Source of the DNA: Pseudomonadota bacterium
GTDB taxonomy: Bacteria; Pseudomonadota; Gammaproteobacteria; Burkholderiales; Gallionellaceae
Assembly (NCBI GenBank): GCA_021800795.1
Contig: JAJYYO010000001.1
Span: forward strand, 156,373 to 220,372
DNA length: 64,000 nucleotides
Direction: 5' to 3'
In this document: positions 48,315-57,317 of the stretch, one piece after another
Numbering within the stretch: position 1 is the stretch's first letter
Layout of the letters: every line of letters starts with the position of its first letter
Notes under the pieces: model-generated
What the model was told of the DNA's origin: nothing
Seen by the model: only the letters and a program-made list of their open reading frames with translations
Databases searched by the model: none
Made by a program: the position numbers and the translations under genes

Positions 48315-50180
48315 TCAGATTTCGATACGCGTACCCATTTCGATGACGCGATTGGTCGGAATCTTGAAGAAGTCCGCTGCATTCATGGCATTCTTTGACA
48401 ATACCAGGAACAGCCGTTCGCGCCATTTTGTCATGCCGGGGTTAGGGCTGGAGACGATCATGGCGCGCGATATGAAGAACGAGGTGCTCATCATGTCGAG
48501 CGGCAATCCCCAGGCGGTGCACAGCTTCAGGGCTTCCGGCAGATCGGGCATCTCCATGAAGCCGTAGAAGACTCTCACGCGATAGAAATTTTTTCCCATG
48601 TCATCGACCAGCAGACGGTTGCCCGGAGTGACATAGGGTTTGTCCTCGACGATCACGGTCAGCAGGATGTTGCGTTCGTGCAGCACCTGATTGTGTTTGA
48701 TATTGTGCAACAGCGCGGAGGGCGCACCTTCTCCGATGCTGGTCAGGAATATAGCCGTACCCGGCACATGGTTGATATTGTCCGCGTCATCCAGGACGAG
48801 CTGAATCGGTACGGATTGCCGGGAAATTTCCTCGAACAGTAATTTGCGTCCTTTTTTCCAGGTGGTCAACACGGTAAATGAGATGACCGCGATGCCAATC
48901 GGGAACCAGCCGCCCTGCGGTATCTTCATGGCGTTGGCGGCAAAGAAGGTGATGTCGGTGACGAACAGTACGGAAATCAGGGGGATGACAATGGCCCATG
49001 ACCAGCGCCAGTACAATATCATTACAAAGCTGATCATGACGGTGGTGATGGTCATGGTGCCCGTAACGGCGATGCCATACGCTGCCGCCAGATTGCCGGA
49101 GCTCTGAAAGGCGAATACCAGGAACAGCACGGCCAGATATAAGGTCCAGTTGGTCAGGGGCACATAGATCTGTCCTTGCGCCTTGTCGGAGGTCTGGCGA
49201 ATTTCCATGCGCGGCAGAAAGCCCATTTGCACCGATTGATTGGCGATGGAAAATGCGCCGGAAATCACGGCTTGTGATGCGATCACCGTTGCTGCGGTGG
49301 CGAGCAGTACCATGGGCACCAGTGCCCAGGCAGGGGCGAGCAGATAGAAAGTGTTTTCGATGGCTTTGGGGTTGTGCAGCAGCAGCGCGCCCTGGCCGAA
49401 ATAATTCAACACCAGTGCAGGAAGCACGAAATAGAACCATGCCAGGCGTATCGGATATTTGCCGAAGTGTCCCATGTCGGCATACAGCGCTTCGCCGCCG
49501 GTGATGGCAAGCACGATGGAGCCCAAAGCCAGAAAGGAGATCCAGGGATCTGCAATCAGGAAACGGTAAGCGTAAACAGGATTAAGCGCCCACAATACCT
49601 GCGGGCTTTTGAAGATGGACAGCAGGCCGAAGCCACCCAGACAGACAAACCAGACGATCATGATCGGGCCGAATGCCATGCCGACCGTTGCGGTGCCGCG
49701 TTTTTGAATAAAAAACAATCCGGTCAGCACGATGACCGTGAGGGGTAGTATATAGATCTTGAACTGGTGTGAGACCAGATCCAGTCCCTCGACTGCCGAA
49801 AGCACAGAAATCGCCGGTGTGATCATGCCATCGCCGAAAAACAGCGCGGCGGCAAGTACGCCGAGCGCCGTGACCAGCCATTTTATTCTGGGATTTTTTG
49901 CGGTCAGTTCACTGACCAGCGCCAGCAAGGCCAGCGAGCCGCCTTCTCCACGGTTATCCGCACGCATGATGATGGTCACGTATTTGAACGATACCAGCAG
50001 CATGATGGTCCAGAACATCATCGACAGCACGCCCAGAATATTCGCTTCGATGACAGGCAAGGGGCTTGCGCCGGTGAAGGTCGTTTGCAGCGCATATAGC
50101 GGGCTGGTGCCGATGTCGCCGAACACCACGCCGATTGCACCCAGCACCAGCGTAGGCATTTTTTGATGTGTGCCGCTCAT
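48315..50180 (-). CDS. kup: Kup-type potassium uptake protein
   Basis: A 621-residue proton-coupled K+ importer. The start [21 protein letters not shown] is the Kup signature, about twelve membrane helices follow, and a C-terminal cytosolic domain of about 170 residues ends the protein. GGGAGAG precedes the ATG. Upstream of it is a 734-base interval without recognised genes but with a repeated motif. Confidence 0.95.
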   Translation of the reverse strand: MSGTHQKMPTLVLGAIGVVFGDIGTSPLYALQTTFTGASPLPVIEANILGVLSMMFWTIMLLVSFKYVTIIMRADNRGEGGSLALLALVSELTAKNPRIKWLVTALGVLAAALFFGDGMITPAISVLSAVEGLDLVSHQFKIYILPLTVIVLTGLFFIQKRGTATVGMAFGPIMIVWFVCLGGFGLLSIFKSPQVLWALNPVYAYRFLIADPWISFLALGSIVLAITGGEALYADMGHFGKYPIRLAWFYFVLPALVLNYFGQGALLLHNPKAIENTFYLLAPAWALVPMVLLATAATVIASQAVISGAFSIANQSVQMGFLPRMEIRQTSDKAQGQIYVPLTNWTLYLAVLFLVFAFQSSGNLAAAYGIAVTGTMTITTVMISFVMILYWRWSWAIVIPLISVLFVTDITFFAANAMKIPQGGWFPIGIAVISFTVLTTWKKGRKLLFEEISRQSVPIQLVLDDADNINHVPGTAIFLTSIGEGAPSALLHNIKHNQVLHERNILLTVIVEDKPYVTPGNRLLVDDMGKNFYRVRVFYGFMEMPDLPEALKLCTAWGLPLDMMSTSFFISRAMIVSSPNPGMTKWRERLFLVLSKNAMNAADFFKIPTNRVIEMGTRIEI

Positions 50181-50265
50181 TGACTCTCCCTGGTTTTCTC
50201 CTCTACGGAAGAATGGGGCGGGACTTTACACCTAAAGCAGGATTTGCGCAGCCATTACTGTTCAT

Positions 50266-50413
50266 ACAAAATAAAGTTGTACCGAAAAACTGCCCTATCT
50301 CTTTGATTTTTATAAGCCAGAATTCCGCGCTGAATAAATATAGTTGTATCGTGGCTCGGTATACTTTCATTGATCGCTTCAATTAATCACAAAATTAAGT
50401 TGTATCGAGAAAC
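50266..50413. repeat. Short AT-rich repeats upstream of kup
   Basis: Segments 50266-50290 and 50389-50413 differ at only three positions of about 24 (core AAGTTGTA-CGA-AAAC), and 50341-50351 carries the same core. Spacing is 50-75 bases. They may be operators or remnants of a repeat array. Confidence 0.4.
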
Positions 50414-50876
50414 GTATGCCGATCGTCAACTATGTGATCGCTCGACTCTAAGGTTAAAAAAGGATTAAGTCCGTAAACTGCTGTAAATTCGGGGGCTGGT
50501 AGCCACCGCTTCGATTCGGTAAATTAACGTTGTCGAGACGACTAATATGGACGAATTTAACGACTGGGCCGCATTAAAAAATACGCCCGTTGATGACGGA
50601 AATGTCATTGCCATGAACGGCTAAAAAACGTGATATACCGAATCTAAATTTACAGCACTTTTTGGACTTGGCCTCATGCCGCTGTTCTGTTTTGAGGCTG
50701 AATCGGAATTCACTTTATATCGAGGTATGATTTTAGGTCTTTGGGTATGACGAACCGGAAATAAAACATCCCATGCCGGTTTCGGCAGAGATGCGTAGCA
50801 AGCTTGATGGGCATATCGGCCTCCGCGTTGTGGCACGCCAAAGTGGCACACTTGAGTTGAAAACCGTCAAGTCATA

Positions 50877-50911
50877 AGAAAAACGCCAAGACTTTCAAGG
50901 TCTTGGCGTTC
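50877..50911 (-). terminator. Rho-independent terminator of ssrA
   Basis: On the minus strand AACGCCAAGAC and GTCTTGGCGTT form an 11-bp stem followed by T, directly after the tmRNA 3' end. Confidence 0.85.
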
Positions 50912-50914
50912 AAT

Positions 50915-51283
50915 TGGTGGAGACGGCGGGAATTGAACCCGCGTCCGCAAGCACTCTACAGGCAGTTCTACATACTTAGCCATGTTATTTGATTTAATCC
51001 CGGACACGCCAACTGGCGGGCTGGTACGGGACTAGTCACCTTGGTTTTAGCTTCGTACAAAGTAACCCTGCACGACACGATTCTGTGTAATTTACCTCAC
51101 TCATCTCGGTCTTGCGACTTTGAGCCCCTCCACAGACAGCAGGGTGTGAGGTCTAGCCGACTAAGCGGCTAAAGCGTAGTTTTCGTCGTTTGCGACTAGT
51201 TTTTTCCAGCTGATTTACGAGGTTGCGGGTCCTCGGTATGCCCTACTCTGCTTTGCAACCCACGTCGAAGCCATGTCGTCCCC
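50915..51283 (-). ncRNA. ssrA: Transfer-messenger RNA (tmRNA)
   Basis: A one-piece 369-base tmRNA. The 5' end GGGGACG pairs with CGTCTCC before the encoded ACCA 3' end, and the T-arm is GGTTCAATTCC. The tag frame at 51161-51193 encodes ANDENYALAA followed by TAG, the standard degradation tag recognised by ClpXP. A TACAAT -10 element lies at 51301-51306 in the minus orientation. tmRNA rescues stalled ribosomes with SmpB, which is not in this window. Confidence 0.96.
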
Positions 51284-51323
51284 GGTTTCGAAGCATGCTG
51301 ATTGTAACACGCATCAGACGGGT

Positions 51324-51370
51324 ATCAGGTCGAGAAGTTCCATCGGATGATTGATTATTGCGTGCATGAA
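51324..51370 (-). pseudogene. gph: Remnant of a gph 3' end next to ssrA
   Basis: On the minus strand it encodes HAIINHPMELLDLIPV and a stop, almost the same as the last residues of the intact phosphoglycolate phosphatase encoded at 61091 (HAIIDHPMELLHLIART). Over 51324-51364 the DNA matches 61104-61144 with only about four mismatches in 41 bases. The rest of the gene is missing. It marks one side of the hydrogenase region and could be an old attachment-site copy. Confidence 0.75.
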
Positions 51371-51478
51371 ACGGCCGCAGGTCGGTTGTTGCTGTGTCGT
51401 ACGAGAGGGGTGTATTGACACCTATAGTAAAAATGGTCAAGATTCAAAATCTTATTTGGCTCTTATTGGGGTTGCATC

Positions 51479-51778
51479 ATGGAACAATTATTGGCTGGCC
51501 GTTCTGTCAGTATCACCGAGCTTAAACGCAGTCCCAGCGCCTTTATCGAGCAGGCGGGTGATGAAGCCGTCGCGGTGCTGAACCATAACCGCCCGGCGGC
51601 CTACCTGGTGCCTGCGGCACTGTATATGCGTCAAATGGCCTTGCTGGAAACGGCTGGGTTGCGTGTAGCCATCGCAGCCAGCCGACGTGATCCGCGTCCC
51701 GCTATTCCGGCAGAGCGGATGTTCGACGAGATGGATGCGGCAATCGATCAGGTGGTTAAAGAACAAGCAGATGCGTAA
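51479..51778 (+). CDS. Phd/YefM-family antitoxin (StbD-like)
   Basis: A 99-residue antitoxin: the DNA-binding N-terminus reads SVSITELKRSPSAFIEQAGDEAVAVLNHNRPAAYLVP, typical of YefM/StbD proteins, and the C-terminal part would wrap a RelE/ParE toxin. Its TAATG stop/start junction leads into a ParE-like toxin gene that is frameshifted, so this antitoxin now has no intact partner beside it. It lies at the ssrA-proximal end of the proposed island. Confidence 0.78.
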   Translation: MEQLLAGRSVSITELKRSPSAFIEQAGDEAVAVLNHNRPAAYLVPAALYMRQMALLETAGLRVAIAASRRDPRPAIPAERMFDEMDAAIDQVVKEQADA

Positions 51779-52080
51779 TGGGTGTCGTGGCACAATTCGC
51801 TGCGCTGGCGCGCAAGGATTCACTGGAAATCGCCCGTTATATTGCTCGCGATAATCCACAGCGCGCCCATTCCTTCGTAATTGAACTGCGCCGGCGCGTT
51901 GCTGGCCGAACAGCCTGAATTGGGTGCTCCAAAGCAGAGTGGGCGGATGGTTTGCGTATGCTTTCTCACGGGCGTTATTTGATTTTCTTTTCTGCGACAG
52001 AGGGCGGTATCCTGATAGAGCTGCACAGCGCGCGCAACCTCTCTCCGTTGTTTGATCATTCGGGTGATTCGGCGGCATAA
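51778..52080 (+). pseudogene. RelE/ParE-family toxin, inactivated by frameshifts
   Basis: The frame starting at 51778 gives QFAALARKDSLEIARYIARDNPQRAHSFVIELRRR and then shifts; a second frame continues LLAEQPELGAPKQSGR and a third ends SHGRYLIFFSATEGGILIELHSARNL. Joined together they make a normal ParE/RelE-like toxin of about 100 residues with net length preserved. Two compensating frameshifts, and stops in each single frame, make a functional product unlikely unless they are sequence errors. Confidence 0.75.
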
Positions 52081-52299
52081 GTTTGCCAATTGATTACCTG
52101 AATTTTATCAATAGCGCAGGGTTTGCTGGTAGATTGCGAGAATGGATTTATAGCAGGGATGCCGAAGGCAGGAACGGTCAATTGGCTACTCACAAAGCGG
52201 ATGCCGCTCAGGCGGTAGAATGTGCCAATTGCGGTCATTCGTGAAAGACACAAAACCTTAGCGTCCTTCAAGGTATTGCATCTACGCTGTTTATAATGC

Positions 52300-52973
52300 C
52301 CTAACGCAGCGTTGCCTGCCGTGTTTTCATTTCGCGAGACAAAATCAAGCTGTGGCCCGCACACATGGCAGGCCAGCGGTTGTGCATGAAAGCGCCGGTT
52401 AGTCGGGTCTTCATATTCTGCACGGCAGGCTTTGCATAATGTAAAGCTGGTCATCGTAGTATGCGGCCTGTCATAGGGCATGCCGGTGATCAGCGTATAG
52501 CGCGGCCCGCATTGGGTGCAATTGATGAACGGGTAGCGATAGCGACGGTTATTGGGATTGAGCATCTCGCGGCGACAGTCGTCGCACAGAAAATTGTCCG
52601 GAGGAATGTGGATGTTGCCATGCAAGGATTCTTTACTGGGCAGAATGGAAAAGCTGTTCAATTCGCGCGGTGGTATATGCACGCATGAAACTATATAGGG
52701 GCGCGCCAGCGGTAGCGTCTCAGAAATGAGGGCAGCAGCAAACGCATCCAGTGCATCAGTTTTGCCTTGTGCCTCAACCAATACTTCACCGGTGAGATTC
52801 TGCACGATGCCTTGCAGGCCTAAACGCTGCGCCAGGTTATACACAAAGGCGCGATAGCCCACGCCCTGTACTCGCCCACCTATCAGTCAGCGCCGGGATT
52901 CGTGCAATGAAAGGGAAAAATGCGGCCCGTCAATATTCATGTGCATGACGGGTGAGTGAAACAATTGCGACAT
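52300..52973 (-). pseudogene. hypF: Truncated hypF, hydrogenase maturation carbamoyltransferase
   Basis: Matches only the N-terminal third of HypF: the acylphosphatase signature GGRVQGVGYRAFVYNLAQ and both zinc-finger motifs (CDDCRREM...CTQCGPRYT and CKACRAEY...CHVCGPQL). There is an in-frame TGA at 52887-52889 between the probable start (52973) and the acylphosphatase signature. After CGPQL homology stops and the YrdC-like and carbamoyltransferase domains are absent. The remaining frame runs on to 52056 in unrelated sequence. HypF makes the cyano ligands of the [NiFe] site, so a working copy must exist elsewhere if the hydrogenase is active. Confidence 0.82.
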
Positions 52974-53009
52974 AGCGGATACAACATACGAAGGCTGGGC
53001 TGATTAAAG

Positions 53010-53591
53010 TCAGGCGGCGGTAAGCAGGTAGACGCCGCTCACTGCGATAACAATGCCCAAAGCCTGAGCGATGACCGCATGACGCTTGCGCGATGCAACA
53101 CCCATAGCAATACCGATCAGATGCAGCGTCGCGGTCGCAGCGAGAAAACCCGGCGCATAAGTCGTAGGGGATGCCGAACCAGGCAATTCAAGGCCGTGCG
53201 CGTAGCCGTGCAGCAAGCCGAACAGCGCGGTGATCGCCATGCTGAGCGTTGCGGGCAGCTGCAATGAAAGTGCAACCAGCAATCCCAGTGCCAGTACAGA
53301 AGTGGCGATGCCGGCCTCGACCAAAGGCAGTGAAGGCCAGCGCATCGCGATAGCGGCCCCGATGGCGAGCATGCTCATGAACGTGGCGGGCAGCAGCCAG
53401 ATTTTTTTACCGCCGCCTTGGGCCGCCCAGAGTCCGACCGCGAGCATCGCAAGCAGGTGATCGATTCCCGAAAACGGGTGCATCAGTCCTGCTGAAAAAC
53501 CCGACACATCGTGGCCGGGGTGGGCGATAGCAACGTTGCTCAAAGAAAATAGAAAAAACACTGCCAGAAGTTTTGTGGTCGAAATGCGCAT
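53010..53591 (-). CDS. hupE: HupE/UreJ-family nickel permease
   Basis: A 193-residue membrane protein with signal peptide (ending AIA, followed by the mature HPGHD) and about six helices. The metal-binding signature HPFSGIDHLLAMLAVGLWAAQ is intact, and LLHGYAHGLELPG later supplies further histidines. HupE proteins import nickel for [NiFe] hydrogenase. AAGGAG precedes the ATG at 53591, and the gene follows the large subunit gene directly on the same strand, as the last gene of the operon. Confidence 0.88.
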   Translation of the reverse strand: MRISTTKLLAVFFLFSLSNVAIAHPGHDVSGFSAGLMHPFSGIDHLLAMLAVGLWAAQGGGKKIWLLPATFMSMLAIGAAIAMRWPSLPLVEAGIATSVLALGLLVALSLQLPATLSMAITALFGLLHGYAHGLELPGSASPTTYAPGFLAATATLHLIGIAMGVASRKRHAVIAQALGIVIAVSGVYLLTAA

Positions 53592-53608
53592 GTTGTTCTC
53601 CTTGAGCA

Positions 53609-55381
53609 TTATTTAATTTGAATCTCGACCAGCTCTTCGCCATTTGGATCGGTCACATGCACTGCGCAGGCGATACAAGGATCGAAACTGTGGATGGTGC
53701 GCAATATCTCGATTGGCTGTTTCGGGTCGTACAACTGGTGGCCTTTCAGGGCCGCTTCGTAAGGGCCTTCCTGGCCCTGCGCATCGCGCGGGCCGGCATT
53801 CCAGGTGCTGGGCACCACCGCCTGATAATTGTCTATTTTTTCATCCTTGATCACAACCCAGTGCGCCAATGCGCCGCGCGGCGCTTCCGTGTAGCCTACG
53901 CCTTTGCTAATCTGTGGCCAGGTGGAGGGATCCCACAGCGTGTCATTGTGCGTCTTTACATCGCCTGCCTTGATGTTGGCGATCAGATGGTCATACCAGC
54001 CCTGCATGCTGTCTGCGAAGATTTTTGTCTCCAGCGTGCGGGCGGCGGTGCGTCCCAGCGTCGAGTAAAGCGCGGTCACCGGCAGATCGAGTGTCTTCAG
54101 TGTCATTCCGACCAGTTCGCGGGTCTGTTCATGACCCCTGGCATACAGCATCAGCACCCGCGCAAGCGGTCCCACTTCCATCGGCTTACCCTGCCAGCGC
54201 GGAGACTTCAGCCACGAGTAGGATGCATCCGTGTCGAGGTTTGCATAGGGTGGTTTGGGCCCGGTGTAATTCAGCGCTGTCTCCCCCTTGTAGGGATGCA
54301 GGCCTTTTTCCTTGCCGACGCTGTAGTCGTACCAGGAGTGCGAGACAAATTCCTGTATCTGATTTTCTGCATTCAGATCGACCGGGTGGATGGTGGACAG
54401 GTCGCGATTAAGGATCACCCCCGATGGAATGAGGAACGAGGCCGGATCGTCCATGCCTGTAGCCGGGAAGTCGCCGTAGGCGAGAAAATTGCCGACCCCT
54501 TCGCCCTGCTTGCTCCAGTCCTTGTAAAAACCCGCAATCGCCAGCGTGTCCGGCACATACACCTGATCCACAAAATCGCGCATCTGGCGGATGATGTTCT
54601 GTACGGTTTCAAGTCCTGTCATATTGAGCGAAGTGGCCGCTTCTCCTCCGCGAAAATGCGGACCGTTACCGTTCCCCTCATGCTGGGGATGCACGCTGAT
54701 GGCGCACGGCACGCCGCCGACCAGAAAATTGGGGTGGGGATTTTTGCCGCCGAAAATCGCGTGCAGTTTTGCCACATCGCGCTGCCAGGCCAGCGCATCC
54801 AGGTAATGCGCGACCGCCATCAGATTGGCTTCAGGTGGCAGCTTGTAGGCCGGATGTCCCCAGTATCCGTTGGCGAAAATACCGAGTTGCCCGCCTTCGA
54901 CGAAGGTCTTGATGCGCTTTTGCACATCGGCGAAATAACCGGGCGAGGATTTTGGATAGGAGGGGCTGACAGTCTGCGCAAGTTCAGAGGTGGCCTTCGG
55001 GTCGGCTTTCAAGGCCGATACTACATCCACCCAGTCCAGCGCGTGCAGATGATAGAAATGCATCACATGGTCGTGCACAAATTGCGCGGCGATCATCAGG
55101 TTGCGGATCAGTTGCGCGTTGGGCGGCACCTCAATTTTCAGCGCATCTTCCACCGCGCGCACCGAAGCGATGCCGTGCACCAGCGTGCAGACGCCGCAGA
55201 TGCGCTGTGCAAATGCCCATGCATCGCGCGGATCGCGGCCGCGCAAAATGATCTCGATACCGCGCACCATGGTGCCCGCACTGGAAGCGCGGATGATGCG
55301 ATTGTCGGCATCGGTCTCAGCCTCGATGCGCAAATGGCCCTCGATGCGGGTGACAGGGTCGACTACAATCGTTTGCGTCAT
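53609..55381 (-). CDS. hynL: [NiFe]-hydrogenase large subunit (Isp-type, group 1e-like)
   Basis: A 590-residue catalytic subunit. Both nickel-binding motifs are intact: RICGVC (C62, C65) near the N-terminus and DPCIACAVH (C569, C572) near the C-terminus. The 15 residues after the terminal histidine (VTDPNGEELVEIQIK) are the peptide that the maturation protease removes. It splits or forms H2 at the Ni-Fe(CN)2CO centre on the periplasmic side, carried there by the Tat signal of the small subunit. It overlaps isp2 by four bases. The order small subunit-isp1-isp2-large subunit is the HynS-Isp1-Isp2-HynL arrangement known from Thiocapsa and Allochromatium. Confidence 0.94.
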   Translation of the reverse strand: MTQTIVVDPVTRIEGHLRIEAETDADNRIIRASSAGTMVRGIEIILRGRDPRDAWAFAQRICGVCTLVHGIASVRAVEDALKIEVPPNAQLIRNLMIAAQFVHDHVMHFYHLHALDWVDVVSALKADPKATSELAQTVSPSYPKSSPGYFADVQKRIKTFVEGGQLGIFANGYWGHPAYKLPPEANLMAVAHYLDALAWQRDVAKLHAIFGGKNPHPNFLVGGVPCAISVHPQHEGNGNGPHFRGGEAATSLNMTGLETVQNIIRQMRDFVDQVYVPDTLAIAGFYKDWSKQGEGVGNFLAYGDFPATGMDDPASFLIPSGVILNRDLSTIHPVDLNAENQIQEFVSHSWYDYSVGKEKGLHPYKGETALNYTGPKPPYANLDTDASYSWLKSPRWQGKPMEVGPLARVLMLYARGHEQTRELVGMTLKTLDLPVTALYSTLGRTAARTLETKIFADSMQGWYDHLIANIKAGDVKTHNDTLWDPSTWPQISKGVGYTEAPRGALAHWVVIKDEKIDNYQAVVPSTWNAGPRDAQGQEGPYEAALKGHQLYDPKQPIEILRTIHSFDPCIACAVHVTDPNGEELVEIQIK

Positions 55382-56661
55382 GGCATCTCCCTCGAATTGA
55401 TTTCTGCTGTCGCAAGGTGATCGGCGATCATCTCAGTCAGTCCTGTAACATGCACATTCATCTTGTAGTGTTCAAGCCCCTCTTCCAGCACGATACGGCA
55501 ATTGGCGCAGGCGGTGACCAGCGTTTTGGCGCCTGTCGCTTCAAGTTGCGACTTCTTGGTCTTGAATGCAACAAGGCGCAAGTTTTCCGCTTCATCGATT
55601 GCGCTCACGCCGCCCCCGCCGCCGCAACACCAGTTCATTTTGCCCGGGTCGCTCATCTCAACGTAGTTGTTTGCCACCAGTTTTAGAAGTTTGCGCGGCT
55701 CTTCCAGCACACCGCCGCGCCGCACCAGCTGGCAGGGATCATGAAAGGTGAGTCTGGCTTCCTCGAAGCCCGAGATCTTGAGTAGGCCCTGATCGTAAAA
55801 GCCATCCAGCACTTCGAGTATATGCAGCACGTCAAAGGTGTAGGGGCGGCCGATCAGGTTAGGTCCTTCCCAGCGCAATGCGGTATAGGCATGACCGCAT
55901 TCCGGGCTGATCACGGTTTTGACCTTGAGTTTTTCCGCGCCATCGACGATGCGCTGAACAAGCACGCGCGCAATGTCGGAAACGCCGATCTGTATGCCGC
56001 TGTTGGTGGCTTCGAAAGCGTCCGAGCACAGCGTCCAGCTTTTCTTTGCCTGCTTCATGATGCGGGCAATGGCCGCCAGATATTCGGGAAAACTGATGAT
56101 CTCCATCGAGGACATCAGCACCATGTATTCCGCACCCGTCACATCCAGCGGAATCTCAATGCCGGTATCTTCAAGGACATGTTTCATCTGCGCTTTCACC
56201 GCAGGCAGACGCACGCCCATCGGGCTGCCGATTTCCACAGAACGTCCGGCGGCTTCAACCAGTCCGTCGGGTGCATGACCCGAGATGGCCATGCCCTCGC
56301 GCAGTTTGCGCACCATGTAGACGATGTCATTGCCCACTGGGCAGACCAGTGAGCAGCGGCCGCACAGCGTACAACTGTCATACACCAGCGGCTGCCATGC
56401 GTCCAGTTCATCATCGGTGACAGGTTTGGATAAACCCAGCATTTTCGTCAGCCTGCCGGTCAGGGTATATTCCTGCTGGTAGACACGGCGCAAGGGTTCG
56501 AGCTTGTGGATGGGCGTGTATTTAGGGTCGCCCGTTTCGGTGTAAAACAGACAGGCCTCGGCGCACAGGCCGCAATGCACGCAGCTGCTGAAAAAACTGG
56601 CGATGGGCGCATCGATGATTTCCTTCAGGACACCGATGCCTTTGTTGAGTGTAGCGCTCAT
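55378..56661 (-). CDS. isp2: Isp2, HdrD/DsrK-like iron-sulfur protein of the hydrogenase
   Basis: A 427-residue cytosolic electron carrier. Two [4Fe-4S] motifs lie near the N-terminus (CVHCGLCAEAC at C27-C37 and CTLCGRCSLVC), and the C-terminal half carries CCG-type motifs (CCGGGGG, then CANCR) as in heterodisulfide reductase HdrD and DsrK. It probably exchanges electrons between the cytosolic side of Isp1 and a thiol/disulfide or other cytosolic partner. It overlaps both neighbouring genes by four bases. Confidence 0.88.
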   Translation of the reverse strand: MSATLNKGIGVLKEIIDAPIASFFSSCVHCGLCAEACLFYTETGDPKYTPIHKLEPLRRVYQQEYTLTGRLTKMLGLSKPVTDDELDAWQPLVYDSCTLCGRCSLVCPVGNDIVYMVRKLREGMAISGHAPDGLVEAAGRSVEIGSPMGVRLPAVKAQMKHVLEDTGIEIPLDVTGAEYMVLMSSMEIISFPEYLAAIARIMKQAKKSWTLCSDAFEATNSGIQIGVSDIARVLVQRIVDGAEKLKVKTVISPECGHAYTALRWEGPNLIGRPYTFDVLHILEVLDGFYDQGLLKISGFEEARLTFHDPCQLVRRGGVLEEPRKLLKLVANNYVEMSDPGKMNWCCGGGGGVSAIDEAENLRLVAFKTKKSQLEATGAKTLVTACANCRIVLEEGLEHYKMNVHVTGLTEMIADHLATAEINSREMP

Positions 56662-57317
56662 ACTGCCACCCCCTTCTTCGCATTCACATCGCCGTTATAC
56701 CAGCGCGATCCCCACAATGTAAAGACGTGCATCAGCTTGGTGAAAGGCAGAAAAACCAGCAGCAGTTCGACGCTTATAATATGCAGCGCCAGCATCGCAG
56801 TGTAGGGCAGCAGCAGGTGATGGGTTGCAAGATAGCCGGTCAGTACCGGCAAAAAGGTCAGCATCCAGGCGGCGTAATCTTCAAAGGTGGAGAGGAAGCG
56901 CTTGACCGGTTTGTTGATGCGCTCCACCAGTACCAGCACCATGGCGGCCAGCGTCACAACTGTCGCTGCATCAATGAACTGAGCGGGCAGATTCGGCCAC
57001 CACACGCCGGTCAGCGACTGTATCAGCTTGATGTGCTGGGCGGACAACAACACGACGATGAACAGGCCGATATGAAACACATAGCCTGCCACATAACTTG
57101 CAGGCGATTTCTTGAACATGCCGGGCGGCGGCAAGGATCGGCGAAATACGGTATGCAGCCCGGAGGCGCCGGCGCGATGGCGTGGTGTGGCAAGATCCGG
57201 CTTGCGTCCCAATGTGTAGATTTCCAGCAGGCGCAACAGTGTGCCGAGCACGAATATCCCGATGGCGATATTCAGGCCCATGCCGCGTACCCAGGTCAGA
57301 AACAGAACTTCATTCAT
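56658..57317 (-). CDS. isp1: Isp1, NarI/DsrM-like membrane cytochrome b of the hydrogenase
   Basis: A 219-residue integral membrane protein with about five helices and histidines placed as in NarI/DsrM (YVFHIGLF, THHLLL, ALHIISVE) for haem b binding. It should carry electrons from the periplasmic hydrogenase to Isp2 or to quinone. It overlaps the small subunit gene by eight bases and isp2 by four. Confidence 0.85.
   Translation of the reverse strand: MNEVLFLTWVRGMGLNIAIGIFVLGTLLRLLEIYTLGRKPDLATPRHRAGASGLHTVFRRSLPPPGMFKKSPASYVAGYVFHIGLFIVVLLSAQHIKLIQSLTGVWWPNLPAQFIDAATVVTLAAMVLVLVERINKPVKRFLSTFEDYAAWMLTFLPVLTGYLATHHLLLPYTAMLALHIISVELLLVFLPFTKLMHVFTLWGSRWYNGDVNAKKGVAV

Larger units (their letters stand above)
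50181..50914. other. 734-base interval upstream of kup without a recognised gene
   Basis: Two related 25-base segments (50266-50290 and 50389-50413, sharing AAGTTGTA and CGA) and a third partial copy at 50341-50351 (TAGTTGTATCG) occur within 150 bases of the kup start. A 25-codon frame at 50547-50624 and a 34-codon frame ending near 50878 have no good ribosome binding site and no match I recognise; they could be remnants of an insertion beside ssrA. The ssrA terminator closes the interval. Confidence 0.4.

Noticed and set aside
50547-50624. A 25-codon frame (MDEFNDWAALKNTP...) between kup and ssrA
   Set aside because: No ribosome binding site and no recognisable family; too short to claim.
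52056-52330. Continuation of the hypF frame past its zinc fingers
   Set aside because: Homology to HypF ends after CGPQL. The remainder shows no family features and overlaps the toxin remnant on the other strand, so it is treated as non-coding read-on.
53618-55420. A 600-codon open frame on the plus strand opposite hynL
   Set aside because: It is the complement of a highly conserved hydrogenase gene in a GC-rich codon frame, lacks any recognisable domain and has no ribosome binding site.
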